A stretch of 43,397 nucleotides of DNA, taken from Gonium pectorale. Lineage: Eukaryota > Chlorophyta > Chlorophyceae > Chlamydomonadales > Volvocaceae. How positions within the stretch are numbered: the stretch's first letter is position 1; each line of letters begins with the position of its first letter. The stretch is taken from NCBI GenBank assembly GCA_001584585.1, contig LSYV01000014.1:1324863-1368259 (forward strand), written 5' to 3'. The position numbers were made by a program, and so were the translations under genes. Below are positions 1-12,500 of the stretch, one piece after another. Under the pieces are notes generated by a model, which was given only the letters and a program-made list of their open reading frames with translations, was not told the DNA's origin and made no database searches.

Positions 1-2146
1 CGACGCGGCGGGACTGCCGTCAAACGAAAGCCCGCGTGAGGCACCGCCGCTGGGCCGCATGGGGATGCCGGCCTCCGCCGTCGCCGCGACGGTCGCCGCC
101 ACCGACGCCGCCGCAGCTGCGGTGACGTCAGCCACCGCTCCCCTGGCGGCGCCGCCCGACGGCCGCGACGGCGGCGGAGACGCCGGGCGGCTGGCCGTTG
201 TCGCCACGGCGGCGGCGATGGGCACCGCCGCCGAGGCAGTCGCCGCCGCCAGGCGCTCCGCCGTCAGGCTGTTGGCAGCGATGGCGGCGGCGGCGGCCTC
301 CGCCGGATTGTCCAGGTCCATGCTCTCAGCCGCCTTCACGGTGGCCGAGGCGACCGTGAGGGAGGCGTCCTGCTCCATGAGGGCCATGGCGATCTCCCAC
401 ACGCGTGCGTTCCGCGCCTGAAGGGCCCGAGTACAGAAAGGGTGACTCGGTGCTAGGGCTTACGAAAGAGCCGATGATAAACGAGGCCGACAAACGATCA
501 CGCGGCGCCAGGTGGGCGACGGTGGTTGGGCGCTGCGAATCAGGTAGCGGGCGCCGGCCGCGGGGACGTTCAGCATTCTGGAGCACGCAAGCACGGCGCA
601 GGGAGGAGCATGCCATGGCGATAATGGTTTACTAGTGCTGAGTAGGACCTAGTGTGGGACCTAGTGTCACAAGCCCCCTTGGTCCACATATCGCTGCCCA
701 ACACCTGCTCAGGCAGAACTGGCTTGGGGATAGCAACTCCGTTCAGCCGCTAACCAAGTTCGCGCCTCCTGCCTCCCTGCTTCCTAGTGCATTTACCCAC
801 ATGCCCAACGGGACGGCCTCGACCTCCCATCCTGACCTGCATCCCGCATCAGCCCCCCCCCCATACACACGTGGCCTCTTTCACAACCCAAGCCTAACCG
901 GCTACGGATGGCGACCCATAGGGCGGCCCTTCCACACGCCCCACACACCTTCAGCTCCTCAATCTCGAAGTACAGCTGGTCCAGCCGCTCCAGACGGGCC
1001 CGAGACGAGGTGGGCAGCAGGGGAGTCTCGACCTCGGCCACAGCGCGGGTCACCACCGAGGAGCGCACGGAGCCGCCTCCGCCGGCACCGCCACCGGAGG
1101 CGACACGCACAAAGCCGTAGCCCACCATCGCGGTCGCCAGCATGGCCGCCGCCCGGACCTGTCAGCGCATGTACGCAAATGCCCAACGTGTGAGACGCCG
1201 TTGTGGGATCAAGAGCGGACAACCCGGCCCCAATGCGATATCCGGCCAGTGCGATGCACATGCTTCGCACGTACGGCATGCGGGTCTCTTGGCGCACCAA
1301 GAGTGAGATGAAAGTAGCCTGGCAGACTTGTGGAACCGGCAATGCCCCATGGCTGTGATTCTATAGCAGATGTGGTGGAGGTGGTGGCTGCGTCGCTCAC
1401 CTGAGGTGACTCGCGGAGGTCTGTTGTGCTCGTCTCAAACAGCGGGTTGGGTCGCACTGACGCAGCCGGGTACACCTCCTGCAACAAAAGAGGTTCAAGT
1501 TCAACCTTGGAGCGTCAATGAGAGGAGATCAGTGCGAGCGCCGCGGGATGTGGCAAACCGACGGCGAATACTGGCGGCATGTTTGGACATGCGCATGGTG
1601 CCGAGACGCACCTGAGACGTCGGCCGCACCGTGTGCGCGATGGCCTGCTTGTGACCTCCAAGCATTAGGAATGGCATTATGACGAAGGCCTGTGCAAAAC
1701 GAAACCAAAGTAGGGAGGTCGGTGTCCGATGGGAGCGTCCGATGGTGCCGGCCCAGGGCCGCACGGTTATTTCACATTCTCGGAGCACTCACTCCAGCGA
1801 GTCGGTGGCACCATTGTGGCAGCGGCGCCAGAAGCGACGAGGGCCCCTGCGTAGGAGGGAAGACAACTAACTCCCGGCGACCCCCAGCTGCAGCGCTCGA
1901 GCTACACACCTGTGGCGCGTTCCCTTGAAGCGTGGCGCAGACGCGCACTGTACTGGCCCGATAGGGCAGCGGTGAGGCGAGGTGCAAGCGGCCCGCGACA
2001 CCATGCTGAGTGCGCACGACCCTTGGAAGCAACCGTGGGAGAGGGCGCACTACGCATTGAAGCGTAGCTAGACGTGCAGCGCCAAGGCGCGGCGAGCCAA
2101 GCCGGCACCCCGACCTGCCGCCCTGGCCCAGCAGGCGAAGCGGCAT
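1..2146 (-). CDS. Unrecognised organelle-targeted protein, 3' end outside window
   Basis: Spliced from four exons: 2146-1910, 1689-1612, 1158-949 and 417-1, all joining in phase 0; the frame is open to the window edge (314 codons visible). The start is the first in-frame ATG at 2146. Residues 1-79 are rich in Arg, Leu, Ala and Ser with almost no acidic residues, as in algal chloroplast or mitochondrial presequences. Exon 2 (26 residues, AFVIMPFLMLGG...) and the start of exon 3 (MLATAMVGYGFVRV) are hydrophobic and may span a membrane. Exon 3 ends and exon 4 begins with a likely coiled coil (LDQLYFEIEELK / ARNARVWEIAMALMEQD). A long Ala/Ser/Pro-rich low-complexity tail follows. I recognise no family. 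Each intron has a clear acceptor (for example ttttgcacag before exon 2). Organelle targeting is inferred from composition only. Confidence 0.68.
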
Positions 2147-2586
2147 GATGGCCACCCTCCTATTTGCTACTTATAATATAACCACCTATCACAGGGCAGA
2201 GCAAGCGCAATAGCCTGTTGTGCAAGGCCAGCGAGAATGCATGATACGTGTGCTGATCAGCAAAGCTTACACGTTCACCATATGTTCTGCAATGCAATGA
2301 GGGCATGACAGGCGACACCCAAATGGCGCGGGGTTTGTCGTCCGAGATACGGAAACAGCAGCAGCACCGGCAAGTGTGCTGCGCCCAGTCCTAAAACTCC
2401 AAGTAATAACCAGCGAGAAACTTGCTTACTAGTTTCCAGGTTCGAGGGGCAGTCCCACCGACCCACCACTCGCGCATCACCCGCTGCTGCAGTTGGTTTC
2501 GGCCATCGCGATCATGCGTAGGGCTCGAAGTATCATTCAGCAGGTACCTGCGGATTGTTGGCTACTTTGGCCGTATCAGGACTCTG
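2147..2586. promoter_or_regulatory. Shared divergent upstream region of genes 1 and 2
   Basis: These 440 bp separate the minus-strand start at 2146 from the plus-strand start at 2587, so both promoters and 5' UTRs must lie here unless an upstream non-coding exon exists. An AT-rich stretch at 2171-2180 (ttataatata) is the only TATA-like element I see, and it is very close to the minus-strand start. No other motif is claimed. Confidence 0.4.
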
Positions 2587-4614
2587 ATGCCAGAACCCTG
2601 CTCTGGGCTCCCACAGGTGGTCCACACCGGTGCTGCTGAAGCGCTGTGTGACTCGTCTGTTGCCCTAGCCTGTCGAGCGGCGTTGTGCGGCGGGGCTCAG
2701 CCGCTTTTCCTGGCGCGGGGGGCTGCCTCCTCCGCGGGGCCCCGCCCTGAGGCCCCGCGGCCAGCGGCAGCGGCGGCGGCGTCGGTCGCCGGGACCGCCA
2801 GCACCAGCGGCGCCGCCGAATCGCCATTGGGCGTCCTTGCGCGGCAACAACGTGCCCTCGCGTCCATGCCCCTGGTGCCCAAGCTGCTCGGGTTTGCAGG
2901 TGCGGCCGGGGCGCGGTGTAAGGGCATGTGGTCCGACGTTTGCCAGGAAGTCGAACTGTAAGGAAGCGACAGGCGCGCATCCGGGCGCTCACAACCACAC
3001 GAGGCGGTTGTGCTGGGATCGAACCCGTAGACCATGCCTGTTTAGGTGTATGGCCCAGGCGAACCTTGAACGCTCACCTGACGGGTGCGTGTGCCCACGA
3101 GGCCCGCTTCAACCCTCACGTCATGATAACATCGACCCATGCCGGTTTTAATCTTGCTAGATGCCATCCGCTTGCACCCATGCGCCGAATGCCATTTGAC
3201 GCTACCACTCATCCTCGTAGGCCCTGCCCTCGTGGCCTCCCCGCAGGCGCCATCCCGTTTGTGACCCTGACGCCGAGCTTCGTAGAAGCGGCCGGGCTGC
3301 CGCACCTGGTGGATTACTGCGCGCAGATGCAGCTGGTGTACGGCGGCAGCATCGTGACTTTCCTGGGCGCCGTACACTGGGGCCTGGCTATGAACAGCTC
3401 GGCGATTGCAGGTGCGTGATTGCGTGGCTGGGCGCCGTACAGCAGGCGATCCGGCGATTTACGAGAGCGCGCGTACCATCGTCGATGAGCTTCCTGTTGG
3501 GGATTGCCAGCGGCATTGAAAGTGGCTGTGTCGATACGATGTCCTGCTAAAACATCAGAGCGAATTATGTCGAATGCAAGTTCCGCGCTGTTCATTTCCG
3601 AGCGGGGGAAGGTGGCAGGTGCCTTAGGTAGATGTGTGTGCCTGAGCCTGCCCCGCGCTCGGCCGTCGCCCTCCGCAGCCACGGGTGCCAAGGCCGCCAG
3701 CGCGCTGCGGGAGCGCTACGTGTGGAGCGTGGTGCCGTCGCTGGCGGTAGTCCCGGCGCTCATGATGCAGCCCGCGCAGGGCAGCCTGGCCATAGCGGTG
3801 CTGCTGGTGAGTGTGACGAACGGCGCGCCCGCGTGGGAAGAGCCGGAGGATCGGCTTCGGGAACGCGGGGAGGTCGGTGGACATGCCGAGCTCGGGGCGG
3901 GGCACACACCCGCCTGGCTGAACTGCCGCGGGATACGGAGGGAGTTCGGAGAGCTAGCAAACTGCGAATACGGGGGCTCGTGGCGTTGCCTGTCCTTACC
4001 CTGGGCGGAGTCCTGTCTTCACCGAGGGTTGTGTTGGACCACCACGGACTGCAGCGTGACAAGCTGTCTCAGCGGTGCTTCTTGTGCTTGGGCCGGTCCG
4101 CGTAATCTCTGCACACTAAGAGGGTCGCACACGCCATGCAGCGTCCCGCGGCCCTGCCATTCCCGCCACCTCACCCGCGGACGCCGTGACGAGCGCGTTT
4201 ATAAAGCACCGTTAAGAGTAGGAGCGTCCGCGATCCTCCTTCAGCTATCAGCCCTTCACCTATCTCCTAAGCAGAACGCGCATTTGCGGCAACTGCAGCG
4301 TTACAGCCAAACATATGCAACCGCTGCCGGACCCGCAGGGCATCTGCTACCTCTCGGACTCCTCGTACTTCCGCCTGGGCTACCTCCCCAGTTGGTACAT
4401 GAGCCTGCGAGGCTTTCTGACGCTGCTGGCCGTCACCGGCATGCTGTCCACCACGGCATACTACTTCGGAAGGGACGTGGAGAAGGCGCGCAGGCGTATG
4501 GAGGAGGAGGACGCCAAGCGGGCAGAGCGCCTGGAGGTGCGCGCGGCCGCCTTGGGCGGCGCAGGCGCCGCTGTGGCCGCGGCGCCGGCGGCGCCGGCGG
4601 GGAAGCAGCGGTAG
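2587..4614 (+). CDS. TMEM69/DUF3429 family membrane protein
   Basis: Four exons: 2587-2899, 3247-3411, 3679-3806 and 4339-4614, encoding 293 residues. The start is the first in-frame ATG, 2587; the open frame runs further upstream only through non-ATG codons. Residues 1-90 are Ala/Arg/Ser-rich and look like an organelle presequence. The conserved core follows: LLGFAGAIPFV, then YGGSIVTFLGAVHWGLAM, WSVVPSLAVVPALMM, and SYFRLGYLPSWYMSLRGFLT followed by a last hydrophobic helix, in the order typical of TMEM69/DUF3429 proteins. An acidic-basic tail (residues ~250-275) may be a short coiled coil. The last acceptor was placed at 4338 because it alone restores phase 0 and joins AIAVLL to GICYLSD as in the family. 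The biochemical role of the family is not established; an inner-membrane location is inferred. Confidence 0.85.
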
Positions 4615-5265
4615 ATGGGACGTGGGGGAAACAGCGGTCGTGGGGGCGTATGCCGCCCGGCGGGAAGAGGGCACCAAGGTGTGTTACTCCGAGCGTGCGA
4701 GCGGAAAATGAAGGGACGGAGCAGGAGCTTACTGGTGTTGAGTGTGTTTGGAAGTTGCTGACCTGGGTGATGCCTCATGTGAGGATGGCCGGAGCAGTAC
4801 ATGGGACTGACGGATGCTTAACGGCAGCGCTGTTTTGTTTTCAAGCCTGAGCGACCCTGGCTAAACCGGCTTCACGGCACTAGGCGGCATGTCTTGGCGT
4901 CGCTTCACATGATCCAAATGCTGGGCCGGCCCAGTTTTGGGTTGAAGCAGAAAATGGGAAAGTGCGATACGAACTTTACGGTCGTACACCCGAAGGTGCA
5001 TCGTTTTCAGTCGGGTGAGCGGGTTGGCATGAGTCAAGGCGGGCAAGGCAAGCGAGGCAACGCGCCCTCGCGTCCCTGACGGTCCTAATTGTCGTTGTGT
5101 CGCTGCTGTCACCTGAAATGTTTGGGCGGGATGTGCGGTATTGCTGGCTCTCTCACTGGTCCAATCAGCGGCGGCCAGCGGTTACCAGGCCCGCCGCCTG
5201 CACCCAACGCGCCCAGCGGCGGGACGCGTGCTGATCACTTGGCACATGGTGATGGACGGAGCCAC

Positions 5266-5290
5266 TGTAATGATAGTGGCACCACTGTAA
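5266..5290 (+). terminator. Candidate poly(A) signals (TGTAA twice) of the TMEM69-like gene
   Basis: TGTAA occurs twice, at 5266-5270 and 5286-5290, about 650-670 bases after the stop codon at 4614. TGTAA is the usual polyadenylation signal in Chlamydomonas. The two copies sit in a short repeated context (ccactgtaat). Use is inferred. Confidence 0.45.
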
Positions 5291-5850
5291 TTGTTGTGAG
5301 GAATCACACATCATGGTCCGGCTTTTCAAGGCGGCTACTGGATAGGCCGTACGTAGTGGCTGGTCAACTACCTTCAACGAAGTGACTACACTCGAGCGCT
5401 GCTTCTGGCGGCGTGGCAATCGTTGACCCCAATGTCTGGTGACGAGCAATTGAAGGGTTAGGGTGTATCGGGTAACACATGACTCAATTGGCGGCAAGCA
5501 TGCAAGGTCATGACTTGCTTTGTACCGTGCCTGTCATAAACGCCACGCCCTGTTGGTTGCGTTCTGCAAAGCGCGGCATGCTTTTACGCCAGATGAATCC
5601 CGCATCACGCATCCCGGCCAACTCTATCTGCGGCACTACCAACCCTGCACGCACGTTCGGTCCAACCTAGTTCTGTCCATGCACAGATTGTTGTCCTGTC
5701 CGTTGACGGAAGGCAGCTAAGATGAGCCTTTACAAGAACGGGGCAAACAGCACCATCAAAGGAAATGATGAGACACTGCGTATACCCCAACACAGTGGAG
5801 GCCGACATGAAGGAGCCACTGGAGGCAGCGCCGCCACGTGTGCAGATGCA

Positions 5851-5855
5851 TTACA
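5851..5855 (-). terminator. Candidate poly(A) signal of NPHP4
   Basis: This is the nearest TGTAA on the minus strand that I found downstream of the NPHP4 stop codon at 6561, leaving a 3' UTR of about 700 bases, a normal length for these algae. Confidence 0.4.
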
Positions 5856-6560
5856 CTAAAATGCTTTCAAGGACATGGCGGTGGCCGTTCCGCTGCGGCC
5901 GCCGGCTGCTAGAAACCGCCCAAGCACGCGGGTATGGAAGCACGGGCGGGGCTTTTGACTTGCTCCTACCGACACATCGAGAACCGCGTTGTAAAGGTGA
6001 GAGTGGTCGAGAATGCATAGGAACAGACAGTGCGGACACGGACAACGTTCAAATGCCGTATTGTACGGTTCATCGATAAAGATTCACTTCGCCTAAGTCA
6101 CGGTCAGAGTCATGCAGAAACAGTACCCTCCGTCTGAGGTACTACGGCAGGAGCATACCAGGGTGGCGAAAGGACGGAACGTACACCCGTACTGCACCGC
6201 CCTACGCCGCCATGTGCTGTCGCACGCAGCCTGTCACTTGGGTCGCACAGTATGACGCATTCCCCAACATGCCCTCAGCACACCTGCACACTCGACAACC
6301 CAACACGCCCATCCTCTTCCCGCTGGCACGAGCTCATACGCCGCGCTGGAATCGGCAGGTTTGTAGCGCGCAGCGCGCAGCTCTCCTACCCAAGCGAGCT
6401 CGGGCCAACTGACACGACCTGGCCGCCCATGGGGTGGCTCCTCAGCCAGGTCATCTCCGCACCTCGAGCTTCAGACCTCCCAGTGTCCACGCAACTGTAC
6501 GACGTAAGCAAGATGCCACACGGCGCATTTCTTTGATCGTGCACTGCGCTCGTGGGCCCG

Positions 6561-9500
6561 CTACCGGTAGATGCGCACACGGATCTTGAGGCACTCCTCT
6601 GTCTTGTCCTCGTCATCGTTCACAAACATGAGGACATCCACGATGCCCGTCGTGGCCGCACGCGCGTCGAACGTGAGACCCACGGGTCGTGTGGCGCCGG
6701 CGGGCATCTGCAGCCGCGGCGGCGTGAAGTGCACGAGCCATGGTTGGTTGGAGCGCAGCGTGAAGGTGCGGTAGTGCTGGTAGGGGTTGGTGTACGTGAT
6801 CTTCTTGTTGGCCACCGTGCCCACCGGCAGCTCCACCTCGAACGTCCTGGCAGGCGGGAGAGAAAGCGGGCGGGGAGGATACGGGTGAGGTTGGAACACT
6901 TGCGGAGGAGCTCCAGCCGATGCCCTGCAAGCCAGGAGACAAGTGCCAAAACCACAGCAAGCGGGTGGTCACGGCGCTCCAATGTGCGGCGTGACGCACA
7001 CCGTGCGACACACAGCAGATACAGAGCGCAAGGTCGCGGCAGCACCTGCTGATGAGGGGCCCCTGCGCCTCGGCCGACACCAGCATCGCGTACACCAGCT
7101 CGCGCGACTCGCTGTCCACGATGTTGATCTTGATGTCCTTGAGGCCCACGGCCACCGGCCGGAAGCTCAGCAGCAGCTCCGTCAGGGCGCCGCCCACCAG
7201 CACGAACGAGTCCGGGGCGACCTGGACGGGAAGGTAGCGTACGCCCGGCGGTGCCACCATACCGGCAACTTTAATATACAGCGAATAGGCAGCGCAAATG
7301 GCTGCTGGTCCTTTCATGCAGCTCTCGCTGCGCCTCCTCTGATAGCACGCAAGCGCAAGATGAAGCCCTGGTGCCCCTCGATATGTTTACGGCATGGCAA
7401 CTTCATCGCATGGTGCCCTGTCAGACCACAAACCCTGCAGTCTTCCCGTACCCACCAGCAGCTCATCGGGATGGGTGGTGTAGGCCGCGACGCGGCGCGA
7501 CACCACTCCGCGCACCACCACGCTGGCCTGACTGGTCTGCCCGATCATGGCGCGCATGTCCACCTTGCGCAGCGCGTGCACGAAGACCTGCCACACCTCC
7601 ACCGGCCGGGCCATAAGGCGGTCCAGGTAGAGCAGGATGAAGAAGTGGGACACCTCGGGCGCCGCGCCCACCTGCAAAGGACCAGAATAGGTTATGACGC
7701 GCTCAGCAAACAGGCTGGGCTCGTTGTGGTACTTTGAGATGCACCGTCGGTGTGCGTGAATACCCTCTCCATTGCATGCTTTCAACCTGGCACTCTATTG
7801 GCGTGCACTCTATTGGAAAATGGACTTCAGGAGCCCCACCTTGAACTTGATGTACAGCTCGTCGCGGTCGGGTCCCGCCGACAGGGCACTGCTGCCCACG
7901 CCCAGGATGACGTCGGTGTTGCTGCACGCGGCGCAGGCGTTGCGCAGCGCGCCGTGCGCGGCGGCAAAGTAGGACGCCTGCGCGCCCGGCAGGTTGCGCA
8001 GCTTGATGGTGGTCCGCAGCAGCTGCCGCTCGGGCTGGTAGTACCTGTGGGCAGGGAAAGCACGCAACACATCTTCTCTACAAGTACTACAGGCATAATT
8101 CCATGATGGGTTTAGACGTTGATTATCTGACCCGTTGCACTTTGCACGAAGCACTACGCGATGCCCGCACCTGAAGGTGCGGTCAATGATGATTGGCCTC
8201 GGCACGATCTCCAGCTCGAGCACAGACACAGGCACCTCGTCCTTCGTGCTGATGAACTCGACTGCCACTGTGTGGCCCGTAGGCAGCGCCGGGCTGTTCG
8301 CCGTATCCGCCCCGCCGCCGGCCGTGCTTGCAGCGAGCCCGCCTCCACCGCCGGCCCCCGCCGCGGCGGCCCGGGCCTTGGCTGCAAGCGACTGGTTGAC
8401 GTGCGGCTCGGGCGCCTGCGCGAAGGTCTTGTAGGCCTCGGGCGGCTCGAAGGACTGGATGCGGAGGGGCAGCGTGATGCGCTCGTGGGCCTGCGAGGGA
8501 GGGTGGGCCGCGCACGGGGGCCAATGAGCAGGTGCGCCATGCGCTGAACGGATGCACGCAGCCTCAAGGCAGCCATATTGCTCTAGGTGACTTGAGAAGT
8601 CCGAGAGGGCGTTGAAGGTCCTGTACCTAGTACATGAGCAGGGCACGCGTCCATTGCCCAAGCCCCGTGTTCGATGTCCCACCTGCAGGAAAATCCGGTT
8701 GCCGCTCATGATCTCCTGCTCCAGCGGCCCCACCGGCTGCGACACTGTACCCAGGAAGCGTGCGTTGGCGGCACGCAGCGCCCGGTAGTCCTCCATCCGG
8801 GACAGCACAGACACCTCGTGCGGCGTGCTGATGCGCAGGTCGAAGGTCTGCACAACACAGGGCAGTGGACGGGATTGCATGCCAGAGAACGAATCCATGG
8901 TCCAACCCAACATCCAACAGGGACGGCTGTCATGGCACCAGCAAGTGTGCCAGAGGTTCAGGGCCCGGGTCTCAGGAGCAGTACTGCGGTTGTACCAGTT
9001 TCCACAGGGTCCATTCCTTAATCCAAGACGCGCCTCGGTGAGGGCCCATCGTACCTGCTCGTGGCTGTACGGATTCTGGAACTCGTACTCGTATACGAGC
9101 ACCTCCCCGAACGAGGGTTTGACGATCCGGCGGGTCACCATGCTGCGCCGCAGCTGCTCCAGGATGAACTCGTGCTTACGCCGGCTGCGGGCCGCCGACA
9201 CGTCCGCCAGCAGCTGCTTCTGCACCCGCCGAAAGTGGTCCTCGCGCCCCGAGTACGCGGACGAGTCGCGCGTGCCCTGGACGCAACCCGTCAAGCACAG
9301 CAGCACAGCTGTCATTGCTGTAGAATCTGACGCAACCTTACAGATTGAGGAGGCTGCACGTTGGGATATGTGCAGGACAAACGGAAAAGGGAGAGTGCTA
9401 TGTCACGCAGATGTGTGTCATGTCAGCAGCGGGGCAATGGGAAATGGTGGCCTCTCGCCCCTACTCGTACCGTGAACGTGTCCGGCCCGGCCGTGTCGTC

Positions 9501-12500
9501 GACGGCCGCCGCAAGGCGACGGTACTGCTGCACGCGCGCGCTCTTGCGGTGGCTCTGCTCCAAAATCCGCAGTTTGACCTCCTCGCCTGGCGGCGCCATA
9601 CCCATCGTGTTGGGCCCGCCGAAGGGCGCGCTGGCGCGGATGCTGACGGGGGCACCGCCCGGGCCGGTGGCGGTATCCGCAAAGGAATCGCTCTGCACGC
9701 CTGGCGGGTAGGGCACGCCGGCTGCGCACCACGAGAGGGGGAAGAAAGCAATGCCCGGCAATAAAATTGTTATGAACTTCGGTTGAGACATTTGAGGGAC
9801 CACACGCAAGTGCACAAGGCGCGGGGCCCCGGCTGGCACCGCAAACGTGCGGTGTGAAGTTGTAACGCTCATGCCATCTCCACCCTCCCTGGACCGGGCG
9901 CGCAGCGCGCGCGCTCGATTGGCCAGCTCACCCGCTGCGGCCACCAGCTCCTTGGCGATGGGCGACTGCGGAACCTCCCACGCCGGCTTGGCGCGCACGC
10001 GCTTCTTGCTCGGCTTGTTGTGTGCGTCGTCGAACTTGGGCAGCTGCGCATCACCGTTTCGCGACTCGCGGCCCAGGTTGAGCGCGCGTAGCACCAGGGA
10101 GCCCTTGGAGATGATGGTAGCTTTTTTGTCATTCTGGCCTGTAAGGGCACGGTCACCGCAGCGTATTGGAGGGGCGCAAGAGCTATCATGCCTGACGGTT
10201 TGTGCTGGTGATGTACCAGCGTGCTCGTGAGCGGCGCGTGAGTCGCACGAACGAGTGGACGAACCTGTGGTGGCGTTGTACGCGGCCTCCGCGAACGTCT
10301 GGCCCGCCAGGGAGGGGGCGATGGCCGCCTGGTCCAGGATGGGCACCTCCAGCAGCAGCTCCGCAAACTCGCGGCCCTGGCGCAGCAGCGGTTGCAGATC
10401 CACGGACGCCGTGCCGAGCTGCAGGCGGCATTCAGGGATATACGGCACACCGTCGTACGGCATCTTCAGCCAACATCATAAGTGTCAATATGCTGCTACT
10501 GGTGAAGCATGCGCTACTAATCGATTTGCGTAGATTTAAGGAAACATCTCCGGCGGATCGCACCTGCAAAAGGGATTCGCCGTCCCACACGTCCAGGTGC
10601 AGCGTCTTGGCCCCGAGGTACTGCGCAAACTGCATCGCCGCCTCGAAGCCTGCCTGCTGGGCAGTCTGCCCCGACGGGATGGCCTCCATGCCGCCGTCCA
10701 CCACGTATTTGTACACCAGGCCTGCGCCCTTTCTGGCGGGGTCCGAGGGCACCAGCACACAAGTACTGTCCACCGAGTCGTCCTCTAGCCGAATGGGCAA
10801 CAAGAACCCGATGTCGGTGGTAGTGGGTGGGAAGTGGTAGAACTGGAAGGTGAGGTATAGGGACTTTAGGTTGGTGGGCGCGTTGAGGGTATCGTGGTGG
10901 CGGTATGCCAGGAACTGCAGCACCACGTCGGAAGCGACCCGCGGGTCGCGCGCCTCGATGGCCAGGTCGATGGGCGTGGCGGAGGGCCCGCGCGGCGGCC
11001 CGCGCCGGCGCAGCAGCGCCTGGACGTCCGCCGGTAGAGCGTCAAGCATGCCTGCAATAATACGTGTTCCGCATGACCACGTGGGGGAGATAGTGAGCAT
11101 GCAGCGGGGGATTCATTGTGCAATGACACCGTTTATTATTGTCTGCGCATTTCCTCTTTCATGCATTCAGGAGGTGCGGCAAACACCGTACTTGCATCTG
11201 TTAGACCGTGACACACTGCACCTGCGTCGTGAAGCTGCTGCAGCAGAACGCGCGATGGCGCGGATGCGGGCAGCTTGCCGTCGGGCGCCTGCGCGCCGCT
11301 GAAGGCCGACCGGTCCCCGAAGTTGCGCGTGGGCTCCATGTCCAGGAAGCGCTGCATGTCCTCGGGCGTTTGTTGCTGCACCACAGGACGGCAGACATGT
11401 TCACGACCAGTTCTTAGGGGCACTTTCTCGGTTGTTCCTAGTGCTTCAGCAACGTGGGGCCAAAAGATTGATGCGCTTAACCCACCTGCATCGTGCTCTG
11501 CCTCCCGCGGTAGTTGTCCCGCAGTTGCGTGTCGTCCATAGGGCCCCGGTCCCCCAGCGCAAGGAAAGAGTTGCGGAGGGACTTGCGTTCCTGTGCATCA
11601 TGGGAGATACACAAGTATAATATCACTGCGCCATTGCCGTGTCTGGATCCGATCCCAGCGGCTGAGGGTAGCCTTTCTCGACGAACCCTGAGCGTGAGGC
11701 CAGCACGCCTGGCATGGGCTATGCCACAGCATGTGCACTTACGTCCTTGAGCTCGTCGACGGCCCGGGTCAGCAGCTCCAGCTGGCGCTGCATGGCGGCC
11801 GTGAGGTCCAGCAGCTCGGGGGGCACCGCCATGTCCCGGTGGGACCCTGCGAGAGGTCGGTGACATTACCTGACAGGCTCATCGCACCACCGCGTAAGAA
11901 ACGATACTCTTGAGACACCAGGTATTTTCCGGCAGATCAATTGTCGGTGACGGTGCGGGAGGGTGCATGATGTAGCGCAACGGCTGCAGCGCCCAGGCTG
12001 CTGCCGTCACTCACCTGTCAGGCTGCGGCTGCTCCTGCGGCTGCGACTGGGGAGCCACTCCACTGAGGGGACCCGCTCCGGCGGCTCCACATCCACCACC
12101 TGCGGCAGAGTCGGCGAGCACTCAGCGTCCAGAACTGCAAGCCCGAACCCCCACATTGAAGCTTACTGTAACGATACTAGACTCTGCTTTGCTCGAGTAC
12201 TGCGTCGCGGCCATTGCTCCGCCCCTTCCCTTATCCCACCTGCGGCGGCGCCTCGCGCGCGTCGGGGTCCACCTCGTTGATCTCCGGCGGCGGAACGATC
12301 TCCTCCGGCACGGCCACCGGTTGCAGCAGCTGCTCCAGCGGCTGGTCACCCAGCATGGCCTCCTCCTCGCGCTGTGCCTCGATGATGGCAAACACCTTCT
12401 TGAGGGGAGGCAGGATGGGCGTGCGGGCTGCGAGGGGCGGGTAAGAGGTGAGGGGCGCCAGGTTGAACGCACCGAACGCCCGCCACGCCCTTGTGATACA

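Larger units (their letters stand above)
4615..6560. other. Convergent intergenic region with 3' UTRs of genes 2 and 3
   Basis: This 1.9-kb stretch lies between two convergent stop codons. The algal poly(A) signal TGTAA occurs on the plus strand at 5266-5270 and 5286-5290, giving a plausible ~0.65-kb 3' UTR for the TMEM69-like gene. On the minus strand TGTAA (read as ttaca at 5851-5855) would give NPHP4 a ~0.7-kb 3' UTR. Open frames here lack codon bias, splice sites or recognisable motifs, and I see no gene. Confidence 0.6.

Noticed and set aside
2422..2586. Upstream extension of the TMEM69-like frame to 2422
   Set aside because: It would require a TTG start; the first ATG in frame is at 2587 and the extra residues do not look like the rest of the presequence.
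3504..4850. 448-residue plus-strand open frame
   Set aside because: Only 3679-3806 is coding; the rest reads through introns and the wrong frame of the last TMEM69-like exon.
7810..9315. 501-residue minus-strand open frame as a single gene
   Set aside because: It is several NPHP4 exons plus introns that happen to lack stops; the spliced model matches the family much better.
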